From Parietaria judaica (Eukaryota > Streptophyta > Magnoliopsida > Rosales > Urticaceae): a stretch of 64,000 bases of DNA. Position 1 is the stretch's first letter. Every line of letters starts with the position of its first letter. The stretch spans positions 24,350,420 through 24,414,419 of the forward strand of contig OX940865.1 in the NCBI GenBank assembly GCA_954871525.1, read 5' to 3'. Shown here one piece after another: positions 25,365 to 36,884 of this stretch. The position numbers were made by a program, and so were the translations under genes. The notes beneath the pieces were generated by a model that saw nothing but the letters and a program-made list of their open reading frames with translations, searched no databases and had not been told where the DNA came from.

Positions 25365-27285
25365 TTATAACATCTTGCAACGTACAACAATCTTCTTGAA
25401 ATCATCAACACTCAGCTGCAATGCTTAGCAAACGTGTTAAAAAATCAAATAAAATAAAAAAATACGAGTGAACGGAGCATGGTAAACGATACCGGATTTT
25501 CTTTGTTAGGGTCTCAGTTCTGACTTTTTAGGCTTTTCCAATCGGTTCTGGGCTCAAATTTTACCCCCCAAAAAAAATCTAGTTATATCAAAATTCAGAA
25601 ACCAAGACGGGACCGGGTCGGGTGGGCCCAGGTTCCCAGTTAATAATCTGGGATCGAGCCCGGCCTGGTTTCCGAGTGTCTTTCTTCTTTTGAAAAGGCT
25701 GGTTTTCGGGCTGAAATTGGTCCGGGAGTGAATCAAAACAGGATTTCAGGGTTAAAGATTTCAGGATTTCTCGTGTCTTACTTTTCCATTGCCATCGCTA
25801 TCAAAGCATCGAATCATATCAGCCAATTCCTTGTCTGTCCATGTGAAGTCATGCGCAATCGCTACTCTTTTCATATCCTCTACTGAGATCCCACCGTTCC
25901 AGTTCTCTGCATAAACAGTTCTGATTATATTATTTACGACCCAGGACTTCGACCTCGTAATGGAACGTAAAAGCGAGTAGATATGATCGATTTATCTTTA
26001 CCATCAAATTGATAGAAGTGCAGAAGAAGTTCACTGTCTGTCATCTGAAGCCTACTAGTAAACTGTTCAGAAGTAAAACACAAATTCTATATGAACATAC
26101 CGAAAAAGAATAATAGGAAGCGTTTTTACAAGGAAAACGATAAATCCCAAAATCAGTGACTCGTAATGGTTATTGGCAACTTTTTTTCATTAGCATTACA
26201 AACTAATGGGCCGGACCTAAACCCTATAACCCTAAGTAGACCCAAATGTTACGTTGTATGAGTCAACCCAATTGTGTGAACAAAGAGAAAGACGAACCGT
26301 TTTTTTTCTTTTGTTCTTCCCTGAATCTTCAGGGCCCTTCTCATCGCCGTTCGGATTTACTTTGTTTGAGCTTGAAACCCCGGTTTCTAGCAGTGACAGA
26401 GCAATGGCCTTCATGCCAAAACCAAACCAAAATTAGCACACTCCTCATTGTCAATCAAACACCTAATATTAAAAATAAATTACAAAAAGAGGAAGAAATG
26501 GAGAACAGAGAAATGAACTTTACCTTCTTCAGAGCGTCGTCATCATCAATGCAATCCGAATTGCTCGAGACCCTTTTCACCGAAGTTTTCTTCTTGAGAT
26601 TTGAAGCCTTGTTCTTCACATCTTTTGATACAGAAATCTACCACAATCACATGATCCACTCTCAAGAAAAGTTTACATACATGACACACGAATTTTACTA
26701 CTACATGCACCGTCTTCACGATCGATCGGAATTCTTCGTTATAACTTCGGTGATCGACAGGCGATCGTAACCAGAATTCCCGCCAAAATCTCCGTAACAT
26801 GTCGATTAGATTTGAGACATTAATCTAAATAAAAACTAACTATATAACAAGAAAACTATCACATTTCTTCAACTAAATTTTGCTTCCAAACATATAGAAA
26901 GACCCTTAATTCTCCATTGTTACTCAAAAAGCTTGATTGAAAAGTAATCAAATACCTTTTCCTCAGTGAACCGCGAACCCAAAACCTCTTCGAAATCATC
27001 CTCGTCGCTAGGTCTGTAATCCTCGTCGTCGTCGTCGTAGTTGGCTTTTACCTTTTTGCCCTTGCTTTGCTTCCTCGTCGAGCTAGCCGCTAAGGAGGAA
27101 GCCAGATTGCGGAGACCAAGAGCCTCCATTCTCGCCCTGTTCGCAGCGATCGTCGCTTGCCTCTGCTGCTCGTAATCCAACGCCGGCGAACCGCCTTTTC
27201 CGACGACGCCGTTGCCGGGTTCCGATCCTTCATCGCCGTCGGAACTCGACGAGGCTTCGGAATCCGTTGAGCCGCGTTTGGGCAT
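25365..27285 (-). CDS. Acidic EF-hand protein, probably nuclear
   Basis: Exons 27285-26956, 26637-26524, 26044-26002, 25906-25782 and 25415-25365; GT-AG, phases agree, giving 220 aa. The N-terminus (MPKRGSTDSEASSSSDGDEG) is acidic and Ser-rich, followed by YEQQRQATIAANRARMEALG, a basic KQSKGKKVK patch and an acidic DDDDEDYRPSDEDDFEE stretch. Basic and acidic blocks like these suggest a nuclear or chromatin-linked protein. The C-terminal third forms an EF-hand pair: a degenerate first hand around NWNGGISVEDMKRV and a good second loop, DSDGNGKLSVDD, with Asp instead of the usual Glu at position 12. This implies calcium binding or sensing. I recognise the fold but not a named gene. Intron 4 holds a GC-rich repeat. 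Confidence 0.82.
25500..25740. repeat. GC-rich intronic repeat (GGGCC/CCCGG words)
   Basis: Inside intron 4 of the EF-hand gene, a GC-rich block rich in GGGCCC, CCGGG and CCCGGCC words stands out from AT-rich flanks. On the minus strand it resembles, in word content, the block at 30540-30770 in an intron of the CDS gene. Termini and target duplications were not resolved. Confidence 0.4.
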
Positions 27286-28316
27286 TTTGGTCTGTACGGC
27301 GGGGTTTACAATTATTAATTCTATAAATACGGTTTTATACCCGCATTTTCGGATTTTGTTTCACTTATGCAAGTTCTTCTTAGAATTTTTACCCCCTAAA
27401 CCCGGATTCGATTTTATCCGGGAAAGTTTTCAACCCGCGTTTCTGAATTTTGTTTCTAGCTACGACACATGTGCAAGTCGACTAATATCCTTTTGTGCGA
27501 AAATAACCCTCTAGCTCTCGTAATAAAGAATTAACCTTTTGAACTACCATGATTGTTGGTAAATATATAATGAAGCCCAAATTAGTACCAAGCCTAAAAC
27601 GAAATGTGTTGTTGTAAGTAATATCATGGTAGAAACGATATGTCGTTTTTGCCCTATCACTTACTACCATCTTGACTGTCTAGACTTGAAAATCTTGGGG
27701 TTGACATTAGCCCAAACTCTTACTTATAACCTCCCTTGATCTTTTTGTGGATTACTCCTCTTGCTCGCACGTTTCTACGCTTTTGGAGTTCTCAGTTTTG
27801 ACTCTTCTTCACGCTGTGATTCTTGCAAACTTTTTCTTCGATTTCCTTTCAAACCGTCATCGTCGTGAGAACCGAAGTTGCGTTTTTGGAAGACTCGGTG
27901 GAGGCAGCAAATCCTAGTAGTAATCTGTTCTAAAATTCTTCCTTAAGTGTCCGGAAGTTACGTCCTAAACCGTTCTGAATTATCCTAAAATTTGTCCTAA
28001 AATATCAAGAATTATGTCCTCATGTATTTATGTTCCAATATGAAAACTTAGCGGTTATTTTGACTAATACTGAAACATGAAGGGTTATTTTGTCAATTTC
28101 CTCCAAAAAAAAATAATTTAATTAGGGAAAATCCTAAAACAGAAAAAGGCCCATCGACACTTCCAAAGAGAGCTCATACTCTGCAACACGAACATGGCCA
28201 GAAGAAGATGAAGAAGAAGACGAACACCAAAGAATTTGGAATCCAATGTCCTCCAATCAAACCCTAGCTCTCTCCCTATCCCTCTCTTGAATTCGACCTT
28301 CGAATTCCGTCCTCAC
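27286..28316. other. Bidirectional intergenic/promoter region
   Basis: About 1 kb between the divergent EF-hand and CDS genes; it must hold both promoters. It shows two short related blocks (near 27330-27362 and 27428-27455) and TCCTAAAATxTGTCCT-type repeats around 27930-28025. Near the CDS start, two short upstream ORFs (ATG at 28194 and 28208) precede the main ATG. Confidence 0.5.
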
Positions 28317-30883
28317 ATGGCGGCGGCTTTGAGCTCGGCAATCTACCGCCCCAAGCTCGCTCCCTACGCTTTCTCGCCTCTCTGCGCCTGTCCGTGTCGT
28401 CCTGCTATCTCCGAGTCGGGGATTTTCACTCGCTCTCGCTCTAAGCTTGACGGCCATGGATTGTTCCTCCGAGGAGCTAAGTTGAAATGCGTGGCTCGGC
28501 TGAACCGGCGAGTGATAACTGCTGTGGCTCAGACCGAACCCGAACGCCTCGACGAGGACAGTGTAGAACAGGTTTGTTGAATGAAATGTACAGTTTTATG
28601 CGATATGAGATTCTTAGTTCGGATTGAATGACCATTATAGAGACAATTGTACTGTGAATTTATGATGAGATCGATAATTCTATCTCAATTGGCGAGAACA
28701 TTTGAAAGATTGGAAGATCTCTGGATTCGAACTAACTACGATGAATCCTTGATCAAATAAAAGATCTTCTGATTGATCTGAATTTGATTGATCAAACAAA
28801 CGTTCGAATTATTGTTTCTCGTGTCGATTTGTTAGAGAAATCGGAACTATAGTTACCAGTGATCGAATATGCTTCTCCCAAACATTTGGTAATATAAGTA
28901 ATAACAATTTTCGGAAATCTTTAGTGTTGCTCGCTCTTGTGTATGTTGAAATGTTAAGCTGAAATGTGTGTGTCGTAGGAAGATGATAAAAACAGTACGG
29001 CAGCGTTGAATAAGGATGCGGCTTCAGAGGGCCAACCAAAAGCGAGTCAGTTAAACAACAGGATTTTGTTTGGGCTCGGCATTGGATTCACTGCTGGTGG
29101 CGTTGTGTTCGCCGGAGGATGGCTGTTCACTGTCGCCTTAGCGGCTGTCGTCTTTACCGGAGCACGAGAGTATTTCGAATTGGTGAGGAGTCGTGGAATT
29201 ACCGCCGGAATGACACCTCCTCCTCGATACGTGTCACGAGTCTGCTCTGTCATCTGTGCCCTCATGCCCGTTCTGACATTGTATGATCAGAAATGTTCAT
29301 TGTTCATTCTTTGAAAAACGGTGTTAAAGATCTGATCGGTAATTTGAATGTGGCCAGGTATTTTGGTAACATTGATGTTTCTGTGACATCTGCGGCCTTT
29401 GTTGTTGTGACGGCACTGCTTTTACAGAGAGGGAGTCCACGTTTTGCACAGCTTAGTAGTACTGTTTTCGGGCTTTTTTACTGCGGTTATCTTCCTTGTT
29501 TCTGGGTCAAGCTTCGATATGGTCTGGCAGCCCCGTCCTTAAACACTGGTATGGAAATGGAATTTGCATGCCTCCTGTGAAAAGTTCCCTATTAAATCTT
29601 TGAACTGACTCTGTCAGTGATTGTATTAAGAACGTAACATTAGTGTAAATCATAGTTATACTTATAGGGTATATTACTGCAAATCCCGGCCTGGCCCGGC
29701 CTGTCAGGTTGCAGCGTGTAACTTCCAAAGGTCTAGTCAATGAGAAAGGTGTAAAATTATTCGCTAAATTAGTCGTAATAAAGAATATTTTATCTCTAGA
29801 CCCTTGACAAGATCACAGTTCCGGAACTGTACCGCTAACAGTAACGATTAACCCTGTGTTTATTTTGCATCCCTAATTCCTTATTTACTTAAAATTTTAG
29901 GAATAGGGGCGTCATGGCCTATTCTTCTCGGTGGCCGAACCCAGTGGACAGTTGGTCTTGTTGCAACCTTGATTTCCATTAGCAGCATCATCGCAGCAGA
30001 TACTTTCGCGTTTATGGGTGGAAAGGTATTCACTAATATATTTTATAGTAATTTTCCTTGTGACTGAAGACCAAAAACCGAATCACTAGCTCGGATGGGT
30101 TGTGGCTAATTTGTAAAGTAATTTTTTATTCATAAGTTTTAAATGTCATGTCAATTTTATATATTTTGATGCAGGCATTTGGAAGGACACCTCTCACGAG
30201 TATTAGTCCGAAGAAGACATGGGAAGGGACTATTATAGGGTTGGGGGGTTGTATAGCCACTTCGGTTCTACTATCGAATATATTTTGCTGGCCGAAATTT
30301 TTATTGGGGTACACATCTTCTCGTATGCTCAAGAAATAAGGAAACCTTTATGATCAAATTTTCATTTTTGTTTTGGTTAATTTTCAGTGCGGTAGCATTT
30401 GGATTTCTCAATTTCTTTGGGTCTGTTTTTGGCGATCTAACGGAATCGATGATCAAACGTGATGCGGGTGTCAAAGATTCTGGATCGCTGATACCAGGAC
30501 ATGGTACCTTCATCTCTTCTCACTTTGTTGTAATTTCTCACAGTGGGGAATCCCGGACCGGGAACCAGGATTTTGGCCTTTCCGGGCCCGGTCCAGTTCG
30601 TTGGGCCTTCCAGAACCAGTCCTGGTTCCAGAAAAGTCAAAATTTTGAAACCGGGCCAGAACCTGGCCAGCTGGTTCCCTTTTTTTAATTACTCTAGAGC
30701 CCGTTTATGGACCGAAACTGGGCCAGGACTGGGTCAAAACCGGACTATGGTCATAATAAATTTTTAAACTGTAATGTATTACTGTATGCAGGCGGTATAC
30801 TGGATAGGGTGGACAGTTACGTTTTCACAGGCGCCCTCGCTTACTCTTTTGTCAAAACGCTTCTCCCACTCTACGGAGTTTGA
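28317..30883 (+). CDS. CDS4: Plastid phosphatidate cytidylyltransferase (CDP-diacylglycerol synthase 4/5)
   Basis: Exons 28317-28571, 28979-29280, 29358-29548, 29901-30025, 30175-30308, 30388-30503 and 30792-30883; GT-AG and in phase, giving 404 aa, close to Arabidopsis CDS4/CDS5. The enzyme converts CTP plus phosphatidic acid to CDP-diacylglycerol and pyrophosphate, the precursor of plastid phosphatidylglycerol needed for thylakoids. The first ~70 residues are Ser/Arg/Pro-rich and look like a chloroplast transit peptide ([20 protein letters not shown]). Several membrane segments follow ([40 protein letters not shown]). The CDS signature is complete: [18 protein letters not shown] followed by ILDRVD. 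Whether it is CDS4 or CDS5 cannot be told. The ATG at 28317 fits a transit peptide; an upstream in-frame extension lacks an ATG. Confidence 0.93.
30540..30770. repeat. GC-rich intronic repeat in the CDS gene
   Basis: Intron 6 of the CDS gene holds a block built of CCGGGAACCAGG-, GGGCCCGG- and CCTGGCCAG-like words, unlike the AT-rich rest of the intron. It starts near CAGTGGGGAATCCCGG. It resembles the intronic block at 25500-25740. It may be an old transposon, but no inverted ends or target duplication were found. Confidence 0.4.
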
Positions 30884-32619
30884 TCCAATCAATAAGCAGC
30901 TTCAACAGAAACCAATTTTGGAGGTCACTGAAAGTATTCTCATGGGTCTGTTCTGCTCAATTTTGAAAAATCTGAGGCACAGTGAAACTATTTGTAAATT
31001 TATATATATATACATATAATTAAGGTTTTAGTTTTTAATAATCTCATTAGAAGCCAGTCAGGGAAAGCAGTGGTTCAGATTCTTCCCTGGATTGCAATGA
31101 GAATTGGCTTCTTTTGAGTTTGTTCTTCTCTTTTGCTTGGCCCCATTCACGAGTAGAATTTGTAATAATAAGTTTTGTAGATCGAATATACAAATAGTTT
31201 TGCAAGTTACTATCATCATTAATATCATCAGAGAGTAAAAAAATTCAATATTTTTTTTGTGTAGTTTGCAGTAATACTGCCCGAATTTTAGTTTTTGGCA
31301 GGACGCCCCCTATCTTTATATAATTACACATTGTTCCCTACGCGACTAAAAATAACGGGAACTTTTAATTTGTGTGTGACTGGTGATATGTATGTGAATA
31401 ACACGATCAACTCGCTGTATGCTTCATAATACTCCTATGTTGATTTCGTTCCGTAATCGTAAATTTTCAAGAAACTCATATATTTGTGCGCAAGTTGGAG
31501 TTGCTAAGAAGAGTGAAATTCGGGAAAAAGGGCCGGACGACGACATTATGTAATTAAGGCAATATCGAAAACGAGTCAATTTTTTTTACACATTTCGACA
31601 CTAGGATTCTTGACGAAAAAAAGTGTCGAAGCCCTAGAGCTATTTTTCCTTGTTATTGCTTGTCGTTAAGCTAAACATAGTCACCAATCATGTAGTTTCA
31701 ATTGAGAGCAATTTTAGTGTCGTTTTTATAGTCAAGCTCGTGAGAAATTTAGGTGATAAATTATCTGTAGTTTTTTATTAGAGGACAATACATTGTTTAG
31801 CTATGCTCGGACGTGGTCGACTGACAAAAAAAAAAAATAGAATTTTGTTAAAATAATACTCGACAAAATAATATTTTTGTATGACTTTTATTCTAACTTA
31901 TGCCATTAAATTATCTCTCAATAAATTAATAATTTCAATAATATAATATAATTCTCTGGTCTCAATAGTATTAATTTAGAAAAAATTACTATGCTTACAA
32001 CTTAAAATTAAATTAAATTTTATTTTATTTTATACAAGCGAAACCAAGGTAAATGACAAAAATCCATTCACAAAAACGACAACCATTCAAGCATCTAAGA
32101 GAAAATTATTTGTATCTATAGTAGGTTTGCTGCATGTGGGGAATGAACCCACAACCTCAACTTTAAAAGAAGTGTGGAATTACCACTAAGCTATCCTAAC
32201 AAGCACTCTTCTAAATCAAATTATACGAATATATCAATAGCATGATATTGATAGAACATATAAAACACGTGCAAATATACATGTAAAATTTGTTATTTCA
32301 AGACCTGATATAAAATATAATTTAATTTAGTATTAAATAATTGGGTTTTTAGTTTTTTTATATCATATATTCTAACCCAACAAAGCTTGCATGTCATTTG
32401 TGTCAAATTTTACAAACTGATCAACTTTACATAATTTTGAAAAAATCAATAAGTTTATTTTGTGTGTCAAAGTCATATAATTATTTGATAATCAGTTAGT
32501 TAAGCAAGCATTATTTAAGATGTTGGTAAGATAATGACTACCAATACGTAACACCACACAAAACAATCAGCGACTAGTTGATTGATATATACAAGCACTT
32601 TGCTTTTTGACCTATATTT
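30884..32619. other. AT-rich intergenic region
   Basis: Downstream of the CDS gene. Apart from the tRNA-like retroposon at 32126-32206, only AT-rich sequence with homopolymers was seen. Confidence 0.45.
32126..32206 (-). mobile_element. tRNA-like short retroposon, copy 1
   Basis: Read on the minus strand it has a Pol III A-box-like TAGCTTAGTGG and a B-box-like GGTTCATTCCCC, with 5' TAGGATAGC-type sequence. It is clearly related to the copies at 52364-52465 and 56499-56592. No clear target duplication was seen, suggesting it is older than copy 3. Confidence 0.6.
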
Positions 32620-33199
32620 ACCTATATATTATATTACTTCTGTTCAAATTTCTTTGACTAAAGTCTCCACATTAGATTTGCAGAGGACAACCTTTGATAG
32701 CATATTCTGTTTTAATCGTTTCAAAAAATCTATTTATTTCACTAAAAGAAATTGGATAGGGGAGTTTTCTTCGGCTCCGAAATTCAAGTAGCTTTTCTTT
32801 TTTCGAGATGAGACAAATCGGAACCAGATTTCCCGTTCGGACTATATTATTATTTACACGATTGGACGTGCTTATCAACTTTTGCCCATTGCATTACAAT
32901 TTCCCAATTGTGATCTCAAAAGAAAAATGTGGTAACGAGTTCTACTATCATGCTCCCACATTGGCACGACCAATAGGGCCAATCGAATGTTACATAGAAA
33001 CAAAATTGAGTGAGCAATTTCAATTAGTGGGTATTGCCATGTCCAACCACCTCCTTATTTTTTACTCAATTATTAAAATTTATCAATATCCAACGATGAT
33101 ATATCATCACCCAAGTTGTTGACCCATTAAATCTTTAATCACTTCAATTGAAAATATATATGTATAATTGGTTCTAATTGTCAACCTTAGTCGAGGGGG

Positions 33200-33237
<38 letters not shown>

Positions 33238-34456
33238 GAAATATTTGCAATATAAGTACTCATTCTAATATTATGTGTGTCAGCATATTTTTAAAGTCGT
33301 AATTCGTTTTTAACATCAGTAGTACCCAAAACTCAAAAAACAATGTCGATGTTCAATTCCATATAGAGACACATATACCTTTTAAATTTGATAAAGTAGT
33401 GTTAAATAATTAATATTTTAAAGTTTGACAATGAACGATATGTGTTTCTCATGTAAAAACTTAAACAACACTTACGAATCAACATTATTTTTAACCTTTA
33501 GGTTTAGGTGTTATATTATCGCAACAAAATAAAAATCAAAAAACAAAAGAAGATTGAAAGTATACTTTCGCACTTGTGGCATAAGTGTATATAATATATA
33601 TAATTTTCTAAATTGAATTTTGATTGTTTGTCTACTTTTTTTTGGTGCACCGTGGGAGTCTAGCAAAATAATGATGTTTGAATGATGATCAAAAGTCACT
33701 ATCTCGAATATATAACCGAAAGGTTTAAAATAATTGAAGAAATAAAAGTTGTCACCAATTACATCTTCAATTGGACACGACCGCTATAAAAACATGGATG
33801 GTCCAAACTAGAGATCGCTAACTCTTTCATGCACGATGTGATCTCTATAACTTATCCTTTTGGTTTTACGTGTCTTGTAATGTATATCATATTATCACAA
33901 ATATCAACCCCAAAATGTGTTGCATATATATCTTCCAAGTTTTCTTTTTATAAACGATGGAAACCCACAAGAAGATACATACATATAGCTTATCTTTTTG
34001 GCTTTACGTGTCTATAATGTATACTATATATTGAAACACGACATTAACCCTAAAATGTAATGATTAGGTTTTGTATTTTTACTATATTGTTTTTGGCTTC
34101 AATACATCTCTGTTTAGGTTTTGTATTTTTAAATTTGTTTTATGGCTTCAGTGTATGTATTTGATTTTTGGCGATATTTTCGTAATTATATTTATCATAT
34201 ATATGTACAATATTTGATCATCGACAGAGGTCCTTATTTTAAAAAGCTCTAAAACAACATTCATGCTTGATGCTTCCATCAATAATGGAAACAAATAAGA
34301 TGTTTAAGAAAAGAAATGTGTCGGATACAAAGAACGTTGTTTCTAAGCTGACTGATATAACATATATATGATAAAAGAGAAAAATCTCAACCAAAAACAT
34401 CGAGGAAAAGAGAGTTGATTGGAAGAAGATGTGGAGGGCGCAAGCATCTATAAAAG
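32620..34456. repeat. Segmental duplication, copy A
   Basis: This stretch matches 36885-39161 in the same orientation over most of its length. Shared blocks include the TTAGATTTGCAGARGACAAC segment at the start, the ACGAGACAAATCGGAAC-like block, TGGTGCACCGTGGGA, ACATGGATGGTCCAAACTAG and the final AAAAACATCGAGGAAAAGAG to CATCTATAAAAG. No gene was recognised in it. Internally it holds two related TTATCTTTTTGGCTTTACGT-type blocks. Copy A lacks the GA array of copy B. Confidence 0.8.
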
Positions 34457-34460
34457 CGAA

Positions 34461-35272
34461 GAGTGGCGAAGCCAGGAATTAACGTAAGAGGGGACGAAAA
34501 ATAATATTTAAGTGTTTCTTTACCGAGTTCTCGTCATTTGAGTCGGTTTTAAAATGAGGTACATAGGAAAAAATAAATTTTAACGCCCTCTATCAATACA
34601 ATTTGATGTATCACAGATGTTAACACATGTACGACATTATTCTAAATAATTGCAATAAAATAAATAAATATTTAAAGCCCATTCACATGAATCCGTTGTT
34701 AAATTAAAATTGTGTGAATATGCGAGTTAGCTAGAAGAGAAATAGCAACTTTCTATTTCTAAAAAACTCAAGAATTATAAAACGAACCAAACACCACAAT
34801 CCAAACTAAATTATGATAATAATAAACTTAAATAATAAGCAAAAACTCTACACAACCACTTTAAAAAGATGAATTCGTCTTGAAAATTTAGTCAACGATG
34901 TCATCAAAAGAAAATAATCAGCACATAACGAATCACTATATTTTTTGTTTTCAAATTCAATTTTAGTTGCATTATCTTCAAACCAAATAGGCTTTTTCTT
35001 CTACGTAAGTGTCTTTTATTTATCATTTAAGGAATTTGCGGTGTCACTTATTATCAAAGAAAAATTTACACATGCAAAGATACCCTGAAGAACGAGGAAA
35101 CACAAACTCAAAGTCTAAAAAATTAAACAGAGAAATATAAAATTATTATTTTCTAATAAAAAATATGTCCCGACTTAAGTTTTGAGGGGGCGAACTCGAT
35201 TTTTGAAGGAAAAACTTAGACCGGCAAGTGGGGGCGGTTGCCCCCACTAGCTACCAAGTGGCCTCGCCACTG
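34461..35272. mobile_element. Nonautonomous hAT-like element in copy A
   Basis: Left end GAGTGGCGAAGCCAGG and right end GTGGCCTCGCCACTG form imperfect inverted termini of the CAGTGGCG class (hAT YARNG rule). The flanking 8-mers AAAGCGAA and GTAGCGGA match at 5 of 8 positions, a possible decayed target duplication. About 812 bp with no transposase frame. The related copy B runs straight past this point (39161), so B looks like an empty site. Confidence 0.55.
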
Positions 35273-35383
35273 GTAGCGGAGTCAGGATTTCCGTTTAAGT
35301 GAAACCTATAGTAATCTCTTAAGAAAATAATATTTTAACAATATGTTATATGTCATATAATGCAAAATATATATTATTATTAT

Positions 35384-35830
35384 TATTTGCACCGGAAGTA
35401 CTATTTTTTTTAGCATTCAAAGTTCCCATTCATCGCAAGAAAATTCATAAACTCTTACAGTATTATATAAAATTAGAAACATTCACCAAAATATAATCGA
35501 AATTTTTTCACCACTTTTAATAATAATAATTATAAAACAAACAAAAAAGTGTATCTCCTGACTCAAACTCTGGCCCTTATACACAAAAAATACATTTGCA
35601 AACTAAGAGAGAGACATCATGTCTAAAATAAATTTTAACGTTAGGTGTTAAAATGCTATTAAAAAAAAAAAAAAAAAACCCATAAAGTTAGTGATTTTTA
35701 TCATCAAATTTTCTCAACGTCAGTTATTTAAGTAGTACAAAACGTAATATTAGTGATTTTTATTATTAAATTTAATTTATTAAAGTGCTATAAACTCAAT
35801 ATAAATATCAACGCCGCTTTTATATATAGA
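35384..35830. mobile_element. MITE-like element, related to 39228-39618
   Basis: It starts near TTATTTGCACCGG and ends near AACGCCGCTTTTATA, with internal AGTGATTTTTAT and CTAAAATAAATTTTAACG blocks also present at 39228-39618. Its ends are more diverged than those of the other copy. It is probably part of the original duplication. Confidence 0.45.
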
Positions 35831-35832
35831 GA

Positions 35833-36514
35833 GAGAGCCGGCCCTAGGCATAGGCGGACTAGGCCCGTGCCTAGGGCCCCACAAAAACTATTAAAATAAG
35901 CTTAGTTAAAAGGGCCACAAAATTTTAATAAATACTATTTAACATGCACATACTTATATTATATAAGGTTAGTGCAGAGGAAGTCTACTCTTTTTTCGCG
36001 CACGAGCTCCTGTGTTCGAGTCATGCTATTTTTTTTAATCTATCAATTAAAAGTGACAACTAGAGAGATCGATACTTCTTTCCACCAATACAAAATATAT
36101 AAACATTTTTTTTTCTTCTTCTTAATGGAATATATTTTTTTATAAAACGCTGATAATTTGAAATGCTTTTTCTTTCTCTCTAAAACAAGATACATCCTAT
36201 AATAATTGATTACTTATTCATAACAATATGATTAAAAAAATAAATTCTATTATTGTTAATATTTTTTTAGAATATTCTATTATAATTTTTTTTTCTTATA
36301 CTGTATATTTTTTTTCCCAATTCGCCAACACATATTTTTTTTAATATTTTCTACTTCACTAATAATTGAATATTTTAGTACTACATTGTTTGTGTGTGAA
36401 TTCGATGGCAATTGTGATTCTATAACTAAATGTAAAAGTAAACTATCAATATTCACTAATTAGGGGCCTCATGAAAATAAATCACCTAGAGCCCCCGAAT
36501 GCTCAGGCCCGGCC

Positions 36515-36517
<3 letters not shown>
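35833..36517. mobile_element. Nonautonomous hAT-like element (CAGGGCCGG ends)
   Basis: The right end, read inward, is CAGGGCCGGGCCTGAGC. The left end GAGAGCCGGCCCTAGGC matches it with a few changes. Near each end lie GGGCCCC- and GAGCCCCC-type stretches. The flanks TATAGAGA and TATATATA match at 6 of 8 positions. About 685 bp, AT-rich inside, no transposase frame. It directly adjoins an AT array. Confidence 0.5.
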
Positions 36518-36568
<51 letters not shown>

Positions 36569-36611
36569 AATATTTATATTTATATATATATAAATATAAA
36601 TATATATATAC
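36518..36611. repeat. Long AT-rich microsatellite
   Basis: An almost uninterrupted AT/TATATTTATA array of about 90 bp right after the hAT-like element. It is able to fold on itself and is probably length-variable. Confidence 0.85.
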
Positions 36612-36884
36612 ACGAATGTCTAGAAATATGATATGATGAGAGAGATGGTACTTCATACTGATGTTTAAAAATAAAATAAGTTTTCAATATCTAAGGGTCG
36701 TTGGTAATATAAATATATATAACTAGTACGAAATATTATATATATCAATAATTCAAGTAAAAGTAGTAATTTAACAGATATGATCCGAATTGTATCAGCA
36801 AACAATTTTTTCTTTGTATAATGTAAAAATTAATACATAAAATAAGCCACTTTTAATTGGATATTACATATAATTACATATCTA

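Noticed and set aside
26246..26770. 174-codon plus-strand frame
   Set aside because: It overlaps exon 2 and introns of the minus-strand EF-hand gene and has low-complexity, non-conserved content.
28236..28316. N-terminal extension of the CDS protein
   Set aside because: The upstream in-frame start would be TTG; the ATG at 28317 gives a good transit peptide.
28867..28874. Another GAATATGC (P1BS-like) in intron 1 of the CDS gene
   Set aside because: Isolated, intronic and expected by chance in AT-rich DNA.
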